Shown here piece by piece: positions 1-6,909 of a stretch of DNA of 35,088 nucleotides. The notes under the pieces were generated by a model. It saw nothing but the letters and a program-made list of their open reading frames with translations, was not told the origin of the DNA and searched no databases. A program made the position numbers and the translations under genes. The stretch spans positions 1 through 35,088 of the forward strand of contig JAMCTK010000018.1 in assembly GCA_023381035.1 (NCBI GenBank). Reading direction: 5' to 3'. Origin of the DNA: Patescibacteria group bacterium (GTDB lineage: Bacteria > Patescibacteria > Microgenomatia > Levybacterales > UBA12049). Position 1 is the first letter of the stretch. Every line of letters begins with the position of its first letter.

Positions 1-2
1 CT

Positions 3-635
3 ATGGTGCAAAAAAAAGAAGTTTTTCTCGAAAAAATACTTAACCTGCCGGATGAAAGAGTTCTCGTTGCTAAAAGACAACATTGGCTAACGTTGGCAAC
101 TCCACTTTTTACGATTATTTCAATTAGCTTACTCTTTGTTTTTTCCTCTTTTTACATTTTCATATTAACCCTTTTCACCCCGACTGTCTTTGTTTCTTCA
201 ATTGCTGCAATCTTCTTACTGGCCTCATCTTTAGTGGCCAAATCTATAGTTGACTGGTATTTCCATTTGTATGTAATTACTAACCGTAAAATTCTTGAGG
301 TCTGTTATTCTCCCATGTTCTCTCATTCTCTTTGTGACGTGCTTCTTGATCAGGTAAGATGTACCGAAATTGATGTTAAAATTAATGGAATTGTCAATGA
401 ATTATTTAACAATGGGGACATCATTGTTTCTTTTGACAGACCAACTCATCAAGAAGTTTTTACCATAAAAAGCATTGAAAATCCCAATGAAATCGGGCAT
501 ATCCTCGGACATGCTTTTGCTTCGGTAGTAAAAGAGGACTCCGACACTTTGTGGTATAGACTAAAAAACAAGAAAAACTTTGGCATGATAAAGGAAATAT
601 TTCCAAATCAACGGATCGGAGGTGAATTAAGATGA
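3..635 (+). CDS. Membrane protein with bacterial PH-like domain
   Basis: The 210-residue protein has a short cytosolic N-terminus and two hydrophobic spans (about residues 30-55 and 60-80). A soluble half follows, opening with W-Y-F-H-L-Y-V-I-T-N-R-K, which resembles the first strands of the bacterial PH (YdbS/YdbT-like) fold placed after membrane hairpins. No catalytic motif is visible, so the function is unknown; proteins of this layout are usually membrane-associated scaffolds. The stop overlaps the next start (ATGA), so the two are translationally coupled. The start lies two bases from the window edge, so an upstream start cannot be excluded. Confidence 0.6.
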   Translation: MVQKKEVFLEKILNLPDERVLVAKRQHWLTLATPLFTIISISLLFVFSSFYIFILTLFTPTVFVSSIAAIFLLASSLVAKSIVDWYFHLYVITNRKILEVCYSPMFSHSLCDVLLDQVRCTEIDVKINGIVNELFNNGDIIVSFDRPTHQEVFTIKSIENPNEIGHILGHAFASVVKEDSDTLWYRLKNKKNFGMIKEIFPNQRIGGELR

Positions 636-853
636 AAATCGCATTAGTACTCTTTCAATTTTTCCTTCTCTTCTCCAGTATTTTTATCGGCGTATACAAT
701 GTTCTATATAAAAAAGAGACAAAGCGCGCAAAAGAAGATTTGGGAATTAATCTTCACCCCAGAGTTGTAAACGTTCTTGATCTAAATATCGGCTTATCAA
801 TTCTTACAGTTATAGCACTTACCGCTCTCTCCTTCCTAATTCTTATTTTCTAA
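632..853 (+). CDS. Small two-helix membrane protein
   Basis: This 73-residue protein has a hydrophobic segment at about residues 4-24, a basic/acidic cytosolic stretch (K-K-E-T-K-R-A-K-E-D) and a second helix at about 50-72. It starts inside the stop of the PH-like gene through an ATGA overlap, so the pair is probably co-expressed and may work together. No family is recognised. It is accepted as real because of the coupled start and clean two-helix topology. Confidence 0.55.
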   Translation: MKIALVLFQFFLLFSSIFIGVYNVLYKKETKRAKEDLGINLHPRVVNVLDLNIGLSILTVIALTALSFLILIF

Positions 854-895
854 ATTACCTTTTCTTAAGTAAACCCGCGTGCTAGGACTTGCGTG

Positions 896-923
896 TTGAC
901 AAAAGAAAAAAAAACTATAGAAT
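896..923 (+). promoter_or_regulatory. Promoter of the DsbA-like gene
   Basis: TTGACA at 896-901, a 16-base spacer and TAGAAT at 918-923 form a near-consensus sigma-70 type promoter. Only 7 bases separate the -10 box from ATG at 931, so the transcript would begin at or next to the start codon. The promoter lies where a longer TTG-started frame (889) would be, which argues for ATG 931. Confidence 0.65.
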
Positions 924-930
924 AAATCCT

Positions 931-1815
931 ATGCCAAAAAAGACAACCCCTAAGAAATCCACAAGCCTTGGGAAAAAATCCTCAAGTTCTTCGATAGAAA
1001 GATTCTCTCTTCCGCTAAACAAAAACTATGGCCCGATTCTTTACATTCTTCTATTAGTAGCTGCTTTCTTTCTGGGATCACTTACAACAAAGGTTTCTTA
1101 CCTCGAAAAGGGAGGAAAAACAACCGGACCTGAACCAACAACAACCGCTGCGGCACAACAACAGGCAGCACAACAGGCTCCAAAAGTAGAATTAGCCACA
1201 ATTAAAAAAGTCTTTGACAACAAAGAGGTAATTAAATTTGGAGATGCAAACAAAAAACTACTTCTTGTAGAGGTTGCAGATCCATCCTGTCCTTTTTGCC
1301 AAGCTGCAGCAGGCAAAAATCCTGAGCTAAATAAGCAAATGGGTGCTCAATTCACCTTGGTATCAGATGGAGGAACTTACATTTCCCCTGTTCAGGAAAT
1401 GAGAAAATTAGTTGAATCAGGACAAGCTTCTTTTGCCTTTATTTATCAAAATGGTCATGGAAATGGTGAAATGGCAATGAAAGCGTTGTTTTGCGCTAAC
1501 GATCAGGACAAATTCTGGGATGCACACGACAAGCTGAACACAAACGAAGGATATAACCTAATAAACAACGAGGTGAAAAATGATAAATCAGCTTCAGGCA
1601 AGTTGTCTGATTTTCTATCAGGCACACTTGATTCCTCGGCTTTAAAATCATGTCTCGATGGTGGAAAATATGACAGCTATATAGCTAATAACCAAAAACT
1701 GGCTGCGAGCATGGGAGTAAACGGAACTCCAGGATTCTTCATTAACAGCACTAACTTTGCAGGCGCATATAGCTGGAAAGACATGCAAAGCGTTGCGGAC
1801 GCAGCTTTAAAATAG
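931..1815 (+). CDS. Membrane-anchored DsbA-like thiol-disulfide oxidoreductase
   Basis: The 294-residue protein has a Lys/Ser-rich cytosolic N-terminus, one membrane span at about 34-52, an Ala/Gln/Thr-rich linker (about 67-85) and an extracytoplasmic thioredoxin-fold domain. The active site is C120-P-F-C123 and the cis-proline is T266-P267; two further cysteines (about 188 and 241) could form a structural disulfide. It matches the DsbA/DSBA-like family (thioredoxin_4), which oxidises or isomerises cysteines in exported proteins. ATG 931 is preferred over TTG 889 because a promoter occupies the extension. It is monocistronic and converges on the ZIP transporter with a 7-base gap. Confidence 0.88.
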   Translation: MPKKTTPKKSTSLGKKSSSSSIERFSLPLNKNYGPILYILLLVAAFFLGSLTTKVSYLEKGGKTTGPEPTTTAAAQQQAAQQAPKVELATIKKVFDNKEVIKFGDANKKLLLVEVADPSCPFCQAAAGKNPELNKQMGAQFTLVSDGGTYISPVQEMRKLVESGQASFAFIYQNGHGNGEMAMKALFCANDQDKFWDAHDKLNTNEGYNLINNEVKNDKSASGKLSDFLSGTLDSSALKSCLDGGKYDSYIANNQKLAASMGVNGTPGFFINSTNFAGAYSWKDMQSVADAALK

Positions 1816-1822
1816 CTCTTCT

Positions 1823-2572
1823 CTACCCCAAAAGCTTTACCAATATATATATAAGTAAAATTCCTAAGACGAAAAATACTGAATAACTTATTGCCAAATC
1901 TTTGTTTGCTTTATGATGAATTTCCGGTAGTAAATCCGTGGCTGCCAGATAAATAAAGTTTCCCGTTGTCACGGCAAGTAAGAATGGGACAATGTCATGA
2001 AACGAATTACCAAGATAGTAAGCAAGTACTGCTCCTACTAAAGCCGTTATTCCTGATAACAAATTCAGAAATATCACTTTCTTCTTTTCCCAACCCTTGT
2101 GAACTAAAATACTAAAATCTGCTAATTCATGAGGAATCTCATGCACAAAAACTGCAATCGTTGTAACAATTCCAAGCTGAAAATTGACTAAAAAAGCTGC
2201 GGCAATAGAGATTCCGTCTAAAAAATTATGCAGTCCGTCTCCGAAAAGCAAAAAAGAAGTTGGCATTTTAAGATGTTCTTTCTCTTCTTCTTTTTCCTCG
2301 TGTTCATGGTGATGTAAAAAAAGAAACACTCTTTCAAGAATGAAAAATCCGGCAATGGAAAGGGTAACCCATAAATAAACTTGTTCTCCCCCAAGCTCAA
2401 CTGCCTCTCTCATTGTTTCCAAAAATCCTATTGCAAGAAGTGTTCCTGCTGCAAAAGCGACCAAAGGAAAGGAGATACTCTTTATTAGATCTTTATGCAA
2501 AAGCAATATGGAAACTAACAACAAAGAAACTATTGATGCCAAAAATGTTGCAAGTATGATGTTAAGTAACAT
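1823..2572 (-). CDS. ZIP-family divalent metal transporter
   Basis: The 249-residue protein has about eight hydrophobic segments. A cytosolic His/Glu-rich loop (about residues 87-100, H-H-H-E-H-E...) is followed by the two metal-site helices of ZIP transporters: H115-N-x-x-D119-G and H144-E-I-P-H148-E149. ZIP proteins move Zn2+, Fe2+ or Mn2+ into the cytoplasm; the substrate cannot be told from sequence. A TATAAT box (2592-2597 on the complementary strand) lies 19 bases upstream of the start, with no clear Shine-Dalgarno motif. The length is normal for bacterial ZupT/GufA-type members. Confidence 0.9.
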   Translation of the reverse strand: MLLNIILATFLASIVSLLLVSILLLHKDLIKSISFPLVAFAAGTLLAIGFLETMREAVELGGEQVYLWVTLSIAGFFILERVFLFLHHHEHEEKEEEKEHLKMPTSFLLFGDGLHNFLDGISIAAAFLVNFQLGIVTTIAVFVHEIPHELADFSILVHKGWEKKKVIFLNLLSGITALVGAVLAYYLGNSFHDIVPFLLAVTTGNFIYLAATDLLPEIHHKANKDLAISYSVFFVLGILLIYILVKLLG

Positions 2573-2592
2573 TATTTAAAATTGTATTTCTA

Positions 2593-2862
2593 TTATACTG
2601 AAATTTCAAAGCTATTAAAATTCATTTCTTTATTTTCCCACTCAATCTTTATATCTTTAACATTCGCCAAAAAAGGCCCTTTGCGACAGGCGTTTATTGC
2701 TCTTTCTATCACTTCTTTTTGTCCGGAGAAAAGTGTTTCAACTCTACCCTGATCAATATTCTTAACCCAACCCTTCAACCCAAGACTTAAAGCAGTTTTT
2801 TTTACAAATTGTCGATAACCTACTCCTTGCACAAATCCTGATATTACGAGATGACACAACAT
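2593..2862 (-). CDS. acyP: Acylphosphatase
   Basis: This 89-residue protein hydrolyses acyl phosphates. It carries the family signature G-x-V-Q-G-V-G-Y-R-x-F with catalytic Arg17 and Asn35 (the 18-residue spacing is as in characterised acylphosphatases) and the G-W-V-K-N and G-x-V-E motifs. A frame extended to 2898 exists, but the methionine at 2862 sits one base after the stop of the upstream VTT-domain gene and gives the normal family length. It is the last gene of the pth / unknown / VTT / acylphosphatase operon. Confidence 0.88.
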   Translation of the reverse strand: MLCHLVISGFVQGVGYRQFVKKTALSLGLKGWVKNIDQGRVETLFSGQKEVIERAINACRKGPFLANVKDIKIEWENKEMNFNSFEISV

Positions 2863-2863
2863 A

Positions 2864-3388
2864 TTAATAAAATCTAGCTCCAATTTGAGCCAAAACAAAA
2901 TATCTCAAAAATCTTCCTGCCATAATAATGGCAAAAAACCGCAAAATTGAAAAATTAAAAATTCCTGCTATTAGTCCGAAAGAATCAAAAATTGGATTTG
3001 GTATAAAAGCTCCTGCAAATAAAATCCATCCTCCATATTTTTGAAAGTTTTTTTCAATTAAACTAAACCATTTACTTTTTTCCAGTTTTTTCTTGGCAAT
3101 TTTTCGACCGGAAATACCAAGAATCAGATAAAGCATATCTCCCAAAGTTGCACCTAGTGAAGCAGCAAGCCCAACTAGGATTGGAGGATAAATTGAACCC
3201 CCTACAACCGCTGTTATAAATGATGGAGCCGGAAAAAAAGAAAGTCCGGAAATAAAATTTGTTATAAAGATTCCTATTATCCCCCAGTTTTTATGGTCTT
3301 TAAAAATATCCGGAAAGAGAAAAAGAGAAACGGTTAATCCAATCGAAAGGACAACAATTAGAATAGAGAAAATTTTTCCGTTTTTCAT
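2864..3388 (-). CDS. VTT (DedA/YqaA-like) membrane protein
   Basis: The 174-residue protein has an N-terminal helix (about 7-25) and several more hydrophobic helices with the features of the VTT/DedA superfamily: F-F-P-A-P-S followed by a V-V-G-G re-entrant segment (about 50-66), a G-A-x-L-G-D-x-x-Y motif (about 79-88) and a P-N-P-I-F-D-S-F-G-L-I-A-G segment (about 130-142). Family members are linked to lipid scrambling or transport and membrane homeostasis. The substrate here is unknown. It overlaps the preceding small gene by 4 bases (ATGA), so expression is coupled. Confidence 0.75.
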   Translation of the reverse strand: MKNGKIFSILIVVLSIGLTVSLFLFPDIFKDHKNWGIIGIFITNFISGLSFFPAPSFITAVVGGSIYPPILVGLAASLGATLGDMLYLILGISGRKIAKKKLEKSKWFSLIEKNFQKYGGWILFAGAFIPNPIFDSFGLIAGIFNFSILRFFAIIMAGRFLRYFVLAQIGARFY

Positions 3389-3654
3389 TTAGTGGCTTTT
3401 AATGCAGTTTTTAATTCTTTTAATTTCCACATAAAGAGTGCTCCTTTGTTTTTAGCATTGCTGTCTACGCAAAAGGCAAGCGCTTTCTCTAAGATAGAAC
3501 GGTGAGTGGTTTTTGCCAGCTTGATATATAAGCTTCGATGGCTGTAATCATCTAAAACATCTGCGAGGTGAATGCCATAGGACTGAAATTCTCGGGAGAT
3601 ATATTTATCTGTTGTGGGGTTAAATTTGTCTAAAACTTGCTTTATCGATTTCAT
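3385..3654 (-). CDS. Conserved small hypothetical protein
   Basis: The 89-residue protein is mostly helical and soluble with no membrane segment; residues 15-45 include Y-I-S-R-E-F-Q-S-Y-G-I-H-L-A-D-V-L-D-D. I do not recognise a named family. It sits between pth (1-base gap after the pth stop) and the VTT gene (4-base overlap), so it is almost certainly translated as part of that operon. One cysteine (about 62) and no metal motif. The function is unknown. Confidence 0.6.
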   Translation of the reverse strand: MKSIKQVLDKFNPTTDKYISREFQSYGIHLADVLDDYSHRSLYIKLAKTTHRSILEKALAFCVDSNAKNKGALFMWKLKELKTALKATK

Positions 3655-3655
3655 G

Positions 3656-4270
3656 TTATTTGGAATTAAATCTGTTCATAGCAACATCCATGCCGTTCTC
3701 AAGAGCAGATTCTATTGCCTGAACACATCTTTTAATCAACTCTCTTGATTTACCCATTTCCCCATGACCAAATCCTCCCAGCACATAGCCATCAACATTT
3801 CTCATGTTTGATTTTTGATTTTTCATTGGATGTCCAATTCCCAATCTAAATCTCCAAAATTTATCTGTACCTAAGGTATTTATAATTGATTCTGTTCCTC
3901 TGTGTCCTGCTGATGCTCCTCCAAATCTAATTTTCAAAGCTCCTAAAGGAATATCCAAATCATCATGAATAATCCAAACGTCCTCCGGTTTTATTTTATA
4001 AAAATTTACTGCGATAGAGACTGAGAGACCGGAGTTGTTCATGTAGGTTTTTGGTTTAAGTAATATAACTTTCTCCAGGTTTATTTCTGATTTGGAATTT
4101 TTTACTTTTTGCCATTCTATTTGAGCAATTTCACCCTTAAATTTAGTCTTTTCTTCCCACTTTAACCTTCCAAAGTCTCTTACGAACTTATCTAGAACAT
4201 TAAACCCAATATTGTGTCTTGTTTTTTCGTATTTCTCTCCAGGATTACCTAACCCCACTATTAACTTCAT
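3656..4270 (-). CDS. pth: Peptidyl-tRNA hydrolase
   Basis: The enzyme releases peptidyl groups from prematurely dropped peptidyl-tRNAs and recycles the tRNA. The 204-residue sequence shows the family landmarks: G-L-G-N9-P-G, catalytic His19-Asn20 in R-H-N-I-G-F, K-P-x-T-Y-M-N-N78-S-G, the D103-D104 region and G-G-x-S-A-G-H-R-G. An insertion at about residues 53-66 makes it slightly longer than the typical 185-195 residues. It heads an operon with two membrane or unknown genes and acylphosphatase. A TATAAT box lies at 4294-4299 on the complementary strand, 23 bases from the start. Confidence 0.95.
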   Translation of the reverse strand: MKLIVGLGNPGEKYEKTRHNIGFNVLDKFVRDFGRLKWEEKTKFKGEIAQIEWQKVKNSKSEINLEKVILLKPKTYMNNSGLSVSIAVNFYKIKPEDVWIIHDDLDIPLGALKIRFGGASAGHRGTESIINTLGTDKFWRFRLGIGHPMKNQKSNMRNVDGYVLGGFGHGEMGKSRELIKRCVQAIESALENGMDVAMNRFNSK

Positions 4271-4341
4271 ATTGCGATGATTACTATGACCCTATTATAC
4301 AATGATTTTTCCAGTTAAGAGTAAGAAAAAAGTAATAATGT

Positions 4342-4965
4342 CTATTTAATAAGACTTACGACTTCTCGGTTTTCTACTTGAGGAAATACCCTATAAAATT
4401 GTCCAACTGCGAAAAATACATCGGGCTTACGAAGAGCAATAATTTTATTAAAATATTTATTAATTCTTTTAAAGGTGTCTTTCGCAATAACAGGCGTAAT
4501 CAAGATAATCTTATCAACACTTTCTTTTAACAAATATTTCCTAGCCGCCATAACAGTTGCTCCTGTTGCTACTCCATCATCAACTAAATAGATAGTTTTA
4601 TTTTTTAGATTTAACTTTTTTTTACCGCTTCGTAAAATTGTCTCAAGATGTTCTCTTTGCTCTTCTTTTTCTCTTTTAATCTTCTCTTTTTCTAAAGAAG
4701 TCAGGCCAAGTTTTTTTATTATTTCTTGATTCCAAACAACTGTCTTTTTAGGCCCTACTACCCCTATTGCAAGCTCAGGATTAAAAGGAGCCCCCATTTT
4801 TTTCAGAACAATAATATCAAGTGGGACACCCAAGTAATTGGCAATAACTTTACCCATTACAGCAGCACCTTTAGGCAAAGCAATTACAACTGTCTTTTTA
4901 TTTTCATAAGCCTTGGGGAGTTTTAAAATTAATTTATGCGCAGCGTCTTCTCTATTGTCAAACAT
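4342..4965 (-). CDS. Phosphoribosyltransferase-domain protein
   Basis: The 207-residue protein has a type I PRTase fold with the PRPP-binding motif V128-D-D-G-V-A-T-G-A-T137, preceded by an A-L-P-K-G-A loop (about 29-34) and a charged helical insert (about 90-120). It lacks features of a specific nucleobase PRTase and resembles stand-alone PRTase-domain proteins of unknown substrate. The methionine at 4965 is chosen over the frame start at 4989 because a TATAAT box (4972-4977, complementary strand) ends exactly 6 bases upstream and would lie inside the longer version. The mRNA is predicted to be leaderless. Confidence 0.8.
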   Translation of the reverse strand: MFDNREDAAHKLILKLPKAYENKKTVVIALPKGAAVMGKVIANYLGVPLDIIVLKKMGAPFNPELAIGVVGPKKTVVWNQEIIKKLGLTSLEKEKIKREKEEQREHLETILRSGKKKLNLKNKTIYLVDDGVATGATVMAARKYLLKESVDKIILITPVIAKDTFKRINKYFNKIIALRKPDVFFAVGQFYRVFPQVENREVVSLIK

Positions 4966-4971
4966 GCTTCT

Positions 4972-4977
4972 ATTATA
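4972..4977 (-). promoter_or_regulatory. -10 box of the PRTase gene (leaderless)
   Basis: A perfect TATAAT on the minus strand with 6 bases (AGAAGC) before the ATG at 4965. No convincing -35 hexamer is seen 17 bases upstream. The arrangement predicts transcription starting at the start codon. Confidence 0.55.
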
Positions 4978-4987
4978 GCTTAAACAC

Positions 4988-5028
4988 AAAAAGAGCCACT
5001 CTAACGAAAATCGGTAGAACAGCTCTTT
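4988..5028 (-). terminator. Rho-independent terminator after the small membrane-protein gene
   Basis: Reading the minus strand, AAAGAGC (5028-5022) pairs with GCTCTTT (4996-4990), helped by inner TCTA/TAGA arms, and a run of T follows directly. It lies 12 bases after the stop of the gene ending at 5040 and separates that unit from the PRTase promoter. Confidence 0.6.
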
Positions 5029-5039
5029 CTAGATTTATC

Positions 5040-5483
5040 CTATTTATAGTAAGACTTAACCTGAAATATAAAATAAAACCAAACAAGAGTAAGTACAACT
5101 CCTACGACTGAGAAGGATATAACCGATGAAATAACGGCTAAAACCTCAGACCAAAAAAGCATACTCCAACCAAAGGTTTTTCTCTTCATTAGACTTGGGA
5201 ACGCAACTAACATCATTACGCTCTCTACTAAGCCGATAAGAGATACTACCATTAAGCTGGTTGCTACTCCAACTCCACCACCAAGTGCCACCAAAGGTGA
5301 CAAAACGGTCGAAAGACCAAAGGCAGATAGAGAACCAAGTACGCCAATTACTCCAAAGACTAATGCAAACCATGGAGCAACCATTACTAGAAAATCTTTA
5401 ACGCCTGTTGGCAACGGAGGAAGTTTCTCATAAGCTTTCTCAAATGAAAGAATTAAAGAGTTAGCAGTATTATTCTGTGCCAT
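5040..5483 (-). CDS. Small multi-pass membrane protein
   Basis: The 147-residue protein has four hydrophobic segments (roughly residues 32-52, 60-85, 85-108 and 117-142) after a polar N-terminus containing L-I-L-S-F-E-K-A-Y-E-K-L-P-P-L-P. I recognise no characterised family; similar short membrane proteins are common in CPR genomes. ATG 5483 is chosen because it has the strongest Shine-Dalgarno sequence of the window (GGGGGTG, 8 bases away); the GTG at 5492 overlaps that motif. It has its own promoter, an RBS hairpin and a terminator, so it is monocistronic and possibly highly expressed. Confidence 0.65.
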   Translation of the reverse strand: MAQNNTANSLILSFEKAYEKLPPLPTGVKDFLVMVAPWFALVFGVIGVLGSLSAFGLSTVLSPLVALGGGVGVATSLMVVSLIGLVESVMMLVAFPSLMKRKTFGWSMLFWSEVLAVISSVISFSVVGVVLTLVWFYFIFQVKSYYK

Positions 5484-5490
5484 TTTTATC

Positions 5491-5506
5491 ACCCCCTTTC
5501 AGGAGG
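5491..5506 (-). promoter_or_regulatory. Shine-Dalgarno hairpin of the small membrane-protein gene
   Basis: On the minus strand CCTCC (5506-5502), a TGAAA loop and GGGGG (5496-5492) form a 5-bp hairpin (one G-U pair) that encloses the ribosome binding site of the ATG at 5483. It could tune translation by hiding the site. Confidence 0.4.
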
Positions 5507-5520
5507 ATCAATCCAAGTTG

Positions 5521-5549
5521 ATCTTATTCAACCTGGAATTAAAAGTCAA
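5521..5549 (-). promoter_or_regulatory. Promoter of the small membrane-protein gene
   Basis: Minus-strand TTGACT (5549-5544), a 17-base spacer and TAAGAT (5526-5521). The -35 box lies inside the last codons of the upstream EndoQ-like gene. Unlike most promoters here, it leaves a leader of roughly 30 bases carrying a strong Shine-Dalgarno motif. Confidence 0.55.
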
Positions 5550-6909
5550 TACCCAGTTGATTTTTTGCCTTATTTCGTGCATCTTCTTCTGTTTCAGAAT
5601 TTGATTCATCCCAAATTTTTACAATCCCATACTCTCCATCAAAACCAGGTTTGATTACAATGTCTCCCGATCTAACTTTAGATATTCCTTCCGCAAGACG
5701 GTCTCCTCCCTCTTGTCCTAGTCCTGTTAAACGAGCATCTTTTGCGATCTTCTCAATAGATTTATTGAGTAAAATATCAATCTCAGGCCCAAGACTAAAG
5801 CATAATGCATTATATATATCCTTTACCTTTTGGCTTGATACTGTCGAAGATATACTCTCAGCCACTATCTCATTTAAAGGAACCAGTTTTATATAAGGAG
5901 GATGATTTCCTGTTTTGTCATGTATCCACTTAATACCTTTATCGTCGTTTTGGATAGAAACCTTGGCTTCTTGAATAGCTAAATCTTCAACCCTATGCAT
6001 CACTCCCACAGTTAAACCTTTTTTACATACCGGACAAATGTCTCCATATTTTTTAGTATCCTCAGGGCTGTGGGAAACTCCGCAATTCCTATGTCCGGTA
6101 AAGTGATATTTCCCTTCTTCTGGATAAAATTCTATTGTATAAGCAATTTTATCCGGAAGGCTTTGCCAATTGGGCTTAATATTTGGTCCAACAATAGCTC
6201 TTCTAATGTTTTGAAAAGAAAGTTTTTCAAGTTCAAAAGCAGTTGCCTCCCTACCCATTTTGGCCATAGAGTGAGCATCGGAAAAAGAAACTATTGATCT
6301 TTTATCAAGCTCTTTAATTTTCCAATTCATTTCCGGATCACTTGAAAGACCGGTTTCTACGGCAAAAATGTGCTTTGAATATGGTCCAAAAGCCTCTTCC
6401 AATGAATCAAATCCACTCATTGAGCCATATAATGCGAACCAAGGAGTCCAAACATGAGCAGGAATAACAAGAGCTGTATTATCAATTGATAAAATAAGTT
6501 CCAAGAGATGTTGAGCGGAAAGACCGATGATTGGTCGACCATCAGATCCAAGATTACATCCTCTTTTTAAAAGTTCTTTGTTTATCTTCTCAACCGTTTC
6601 TAAGCTAGGAGCCCAAACAAGACTATGGATTCTTCTGGTTCTTCCGTTTTGCGAATAGATGCTGGATATCTCAACTGATAATAAAAACCTGGTTTCATCT
6701 TCTGTATTTCTTATTTTAAAAAGTCCTGGCTCAGATTCCTCTAATTGATCCTGAATGTGCCTAAACCACATAGGATGTGTAAAATCACTGGTAGCAATAA
6801 TTTGAAGGCCTTTTTTCTTTGCCCACTCATTCATTATGGGAAGTGTCATCTGAGGACTTACTGCTCTTGAGTATTTTGAATGAAGATGTAGATCTGCGAT
6901 ATATCTCAT
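5539..6909 (-). CDS. Endonuclease Q-like PHP-domain nuclease
   Basis: The 456-residue protein has an N-terminal PHP metal-dependent phosphoesterase domain: H8-x-H10, D42 with H45, E80, H95, H152, E185 and D211-x-H213. A zinc-finger-like insert follows with H273, C276, C292 and C295, then a C-terminal region that includes helix-hairpin-helix-like G-L-G-Q-E-G-G. This order matches endonuclease Q, which nicks DNA 5' of deaminated bases and abasic sites and is best known from Thermococcales with scattered bacterial homologues. Its start overlaps the stop of the DNA ligase gene (ATGA), which supports a nick-and-seal repair role. EndoQ identity is by recalled similarity; substrate range is inference. 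Confidence 0.82.
   Translation of the reverse strand: MRYIADLHLHSKYSRAVSPQMTLPIMNEWAKKKGLQIIATSDFTHPMWFRHIQDQLEESEPGLFKIRNTEDETRFLLSVEISSIYSQNGRTRRIHSLVWAPSLETVEKINKELLKRGCNLGSDGRPIIGLSAQHLLELILSIDNTALVIPAHVWTPWFALYGSMSGFDSLEEAFGPYSKHIFAVETGLSSDPEMNWKIKELDKRSIVSFSDAHSMAKMGREATAFELEKLSFQNIRRAIVGPNIKPNWQSLPDKIAYTIEFYPEEGKYHFTGHRNCGVSHSPEDTKKYGDICPVCKKGLTVGVMHRVEDLAIQEAKVSIQNDDKGIKWIHDKTGNHPPYIKLVPLNEIVAESISSTVSSQKVKDIYNALCFSLGPEIDILLNKSIEKIAKDARLTGLGQEGGDRLAEGISKVRSGDIVIKPGFDGEYGIVKIWDESNSETEEDARNKAKNQLGIDF

Noticed and set aside
889..930. TTG-initiated N-terminal extension of the DsbA-like protein
   Set aside because: A TTGACA/TAGAAT promoter fills this stretch and a normal ATG follows at 931.
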